Positions 5,700-7,319 of a stretch of 7,319 nucleotides of DNA are shown one piece after another. Positions within the stretch are counted from its first letter, which is position 1. Every line of letters starts with the position of its first letter. Source of the DNA: Campylobacteraceae bacterium (GTDB lineage: Bacteria; Campylobacterota; Campylobacteria; Campylobacterales; Sulfurovaceae); assembly GCA_026986085.1 (NCBI GenBank), contig JALSPE010000146.1:1-7319 (forward strand), in the 5' to 3' direction. Below the pieces are notes generated by a model, which made no database searches, was not told the origin of the DNA, and was given only the letters and a program-made list of their open reading frames with translations. The translations under genes and the position numbers were made by a program.

Positions 5700-6460
5700 A
5701 ATCTACTATAGTAAAAAAAAGAGAGTTTGCACTAAAATACAAAAGAGTAAAATTACTATTTTTAATATTTATAACTATCTCTACTACTACTATTTATGCC
5801 AATACAATTAATAATTTAAAACACACTCTTGCCCAACAAGAGTATAAAAATAAAAACTATAAAGAGGCACTAGAGAGATTTAAAAAACTTCCAAGAGACA
5901 ATACAACACTGTTTGAAATAGCCTCTACACTATATAGATTAGGCAGATATAAAGAGGCAATTGCCTACTATAAAATGGTAAATAGTGCCTCTTTGCAAGG
6001 GTTGGTATATTACAATTTGGCAAACTGCTACTATAAATTAGGTAATTACAAAATGGCATCAAGGCTATATAAAGGTGCATCAAAATTTAAAAAGGTATCT
6101 AAAAAAGCTATTAAAAACTTAAAAATAAGTAAGAAAAAAGAGTATTTTGCAAAAGCAGCCAAAATAAAAGAGTGCAAAGGCAAACAGTTATCTATTGGGG
6201 ATGAAAAGGCAAAACTAGATGACTTTAACGACCCATTTGTATCTAGCAAATTAATTTTAGCAAAATTAAAAGAGTTAGATAAATCAAATACATCAAAAGA
6301 TAAAAGTATCAAATTAAGAGAGAAAATAAATACCAAAAAAGTAGAAAAAAGCAAACAAAAAAGCAATAAAATATACAACTCAAAAAGCCTACAAGAGAGT
6401 AGAATAGAGCAAAAAATAAAAAATAAAAAAATAAAAACTCTTCTAATTCCCATAGAGTAA
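5696..6460 (+). CDS. Exported TPR protein, BatC-like
   Basis: The 254-residue protein starts with a long basic n-region (Lys7, Lys8, Arg9, Lys14, Lys16, Arg17) and a hydrophobic run LLFLIFITI (20-28). Ala35 gives a possible cleavage point, so it is exported or held by an N-terminal anchor in the periplasm. Three TPR units follow at about 39-66, 69-98 and 101-132, each with the typical Gly/Asn-Tyr-Lys turn (NKNYKEAL, LGRYKEAI, LGNYKMAS). The rest (about 135-254) is strongly Lys-rich, low in complexity and probably extended or coiled, ending in KTLLIPIE. A TPR protein after the vWA genes matches BatC of Bat operons, where it is thought to be a scaffold for the periplasmic vWA domains. The TTG start overlaps the upstream stop by 4 bases. 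An A8 run (5713-5720) lies near the 5' end. No BatD-like gene follows. Confidence 0.85.
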   Translation: MKSTIVKKREFALKYKRVKLLFLIFITISTTTIYANTINNLKHTLAQQEYKNKNYKEALERFKKLPRDNTTLFEIASTLYRLGRYKEAIAYYKMVNSASLQGLVYYNLANCYYKLGNYKMASRLYKGASKFKKVSKKAIKNLKISKKKEYFAKAAKIKECKGKQLSIGDEKAKLDDFNDPFVSSKLILAKLKELDKSNTSKDKSIKLREKINTKKVEKSKQKSNKIYNSKSLQESRIEQKIKNKKIKTLLIPIE

Positions 6461-6511
6461 AAAAATTTTGTTAGAGTAGCATTTCTATACTATATATTTA
6501 AAAAAACTTGA

Positions 6512-6517
6512 TACAAT
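6512..6517 (+). promoter_or_regulatory. Candidate -10 box of the LRR gene
   Basis: TACAAT (five of six matches to TATAAT) lies in the 84-base gap after the TPR gene; the predicted start near 6524 gives a leader of about 20 bases that includes AAAGG (6534-6538). No -35 is seen. The gap contains no good terminator hairpin, so read-through from the bat operon is also possible. Confidence 0.4.
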
Positions 6518-6544
6518 AAAACCTTATATTTAAAAAGGTAGTTT

Positions 6545-7090
6545 ATGAGTAGAGAAATAGCTCTTAAAAAGATTGAGCAGTGTAAAAGAGATAAAATTCC
6601 ATACCTAGATTTAAGTAAGATGAGTTTATCTAAAATTCCAGAGGAGATAAAAGACTTAGTATGGTTACAAAGGTTATCTATCTCAAATAACAAAATTGAT
6701 GATATATCTATCTTAGAGTATCTTCCAAATATACATAAATTGGCATTGTCAAATAATTTAATTACAAATTTATCTCCACTTTATAGTAATAAAAGATTAA
6801 AATTTCTATTTATGAAAAATAATAAAATAAAAGATATCTCTCCTCTAAAAGATTTAAAAACTTTAAAAAAGATTGAAGCTAATAATAATAAAATTGAGTT
6901 AATTAGCCCTTTAAGCAATTTAGAGAAATTGGTATTTTTAGATTTGGCTTATAATAATATTAAAAATATTAACACTCTACCAAAACTTAAAGATTTAAGA
7001 TGGCTATCTTTAAAGGGGAATGAAATATCTTTAGAAGAGAAAATTAGCTTAACTAATACTCTTCCAAACTTAGTATATTTTGCAAGATAG
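6545..7090 (+). CDS. Cytoplasmic leucine-rich-repeat protein, SDS22/internalin-like repeats
   Basis: The 181-residue protein has no signal peptide or membrane helix. After a helical N-terminal cap (1-18, with IALKKIEQCKRDKIPYLDLS) and a first repeat with the KIPEEIKDL motif (30-38), it has five exact 22-residue repeats starting at Leu41, Ile63, Leu85, Leu107 and Leu129. A final partial repeat from Leu151 runs into a C-terminal cap. The repeat pattern is L-x-x-L-x-L-x-x-N-x-I-x-x-I-S-P-L-x-x-L, the SDS22-type 22-mer that forms a curved protein-binding surface. The cap resembles the N-terminus of bacterial LRR proteins of the ROCO/LRR-GTPase kind, but no GTPase follows. The ATG has AAAGG 6 bases upstream (6534-6538). 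It lies 84 bases after the bat operon on the same strand; whether it belongs to the system is open. It is surely a protein-interaction module, with unknown partner. Confidence 0.9.
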   Translation: MSREIALKKIEQCKRDKIPYLDLSKMSLSKIPEEIKDLVWLQRLSISNNKIDDISILEYLPNIHKLALSNNLITNLSPLYSNKRLKFLFMKNNKIKDISPLKDLKTLKKIEANNNKIELISPLSNLEKLVFLDLAYNNIKNINTLPKLKDLRWLSLKGNEISLEEKISLTNTLPNLVYFAR

Positions 7091-7091
7091 T

Positions 7092-7319
7092 TTATAAATC
7101 AATTGCATACTTTTTTAATGTATCTAAATCAATCAACTCAAGCATTCTCTCATGAGTTGCATGGATAAATATCTGAGGTGCCATATTATCCTCTATTGCT
7201 TTCAAAAAGGCATATCCACCCAAACACCAACTACTTCCTGCTTCTACACCAGCAAAATTAAATTCTGGTCGTGGAGTAGATAGGTCGTTGCCTACTGATT
7301 TTGAGTATTCTAAGAACTC
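7092..7319 (-). CDS. DUF2237 family protein, C-terminal part (5' end outside window)
   Basis: The minus strand is open from the window edge at 7319 to TAA at 7092-7094, giving the last 75 residues. Recognisable conserved stretches are FLEYSKSVGNDLSTPRPEF, then GSSWCLGGYAF, then APQIFIHATHERMLELI. They match the C-terminal half of DUF2237, a small (about 110-130 residues) bacterial family of unknown biochemical function with conserved Cys and His residues; Cys and His are visible here in WCLGG and in HATHE. Expected remaining upstream length is some 40-60 residues. Its stop codon is only one base from the stop of the LRR gene on the other strand, so the two transcripts must overlap at their 3' ends. 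Family recognition is by memory of the motif and fairly sure. Confidence 0.85.
   Translation of the reverse strand, partial: EFLEYSKSVGNDLSTPRPEFNFAGVEAGSSWCLGGYAFLKAIEDNMAPQIFIHATHERMLELIDLDTLKKYAIDL

Noticed and set aside
5713..5720. A8 tract near the start of the TPR gene (and T8 at 786-793 in the lipoprotein gene) as phase-variation switches
   Set aside because: Eight-base A/T runs are common by chance in DNA this AT-rich, and phase-variable tracts in this phylum are typically G/C runs; both genes are in frame.
6046..6453. 135-codon minus-strand open frame opposite the TPR gene
   Set aside because: The Phe/Leu-rich product is what reverse reading of Lys-rich codons gives; the plus strand has the ribosome site, signal peptide and TPR repeats.
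6461..6511. Terminator after the TPR gene
   Set aside because: The best dyad (around TAGAGTAG/CTATACTA) has two mismatches in an 8-base stem and no proper T run, so no terminator is called.

Overview
The window is AT-rich, has short gaps and overlapping start/stop codons, and many Lys, Ile and Asn codons. Promoters are built around TATAAT with weak or no -35 boxes. Base use, gene style and the type of MoxR/vWA cluster suggest a free-living Campylobacterota (Sulfurimonas/Sulfurovum/Arcobacter-like). This is an inference from style, not from a marker gene; there is no rRNA, tRNA, CRISPR or recognisable mobile element here.

Left part (1-1854) is all on the minus strand. It holds the start of a secreted SdrD-B-like surface protein cut by the window edge (1-194). 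A 460-base gene-free stretch (195-654) follows, containing several inverted repeats and possibly a small RNA. Next come a small lipoprotein of unknown function (655-1146) and a TlpA/ResA-type periplasmic thioredoxin (1201-1854).

At about 1890-1960 back-to-back promoters send transcription left into the thioredoxin gene and right into a tightly packed five-gene operon (1958-6460). The operon encodes a MoxR AAA+ ATPase, a DUF58 protein, a small DUF4381-like membrane protein, a 551-residue membrane protein with two vWA domains (apparently BatA and BatB joined in one chain), and an exported TPR protein (BatC-like). Each gene overlaps the next by 1 to 11 bases. This is a Bat/MoxR-vWA system: the cytoplasmic ATPase is thought to work with DUF58 and membrane-anchored vWA proteins on a maturation or envelope-stress task whose substrate is not known here. 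No BatD gene follows. The DUF58 protein and the second vWA domain have both lost MIDAS metal-binding residues, while the first vWA domain keeps a complete set.

Right part: a cytoplasmic leucine-rich-repeat protein (6545-7090) on the plus strand has its own candidate promoter and no clear terminator between it and the operon. It converges almost stop-to-stop on a DUF2237-family gene (7092-7319, minus) whose 5' part lies outside the window.

The points most worth a second look are the BatA-BatB fusion with a pseudo-MIDAS second half, the prediction that moxR is translated from a leaderless mRNA, and the paired hairpins plus long inverted repeat in the left intergenic region.
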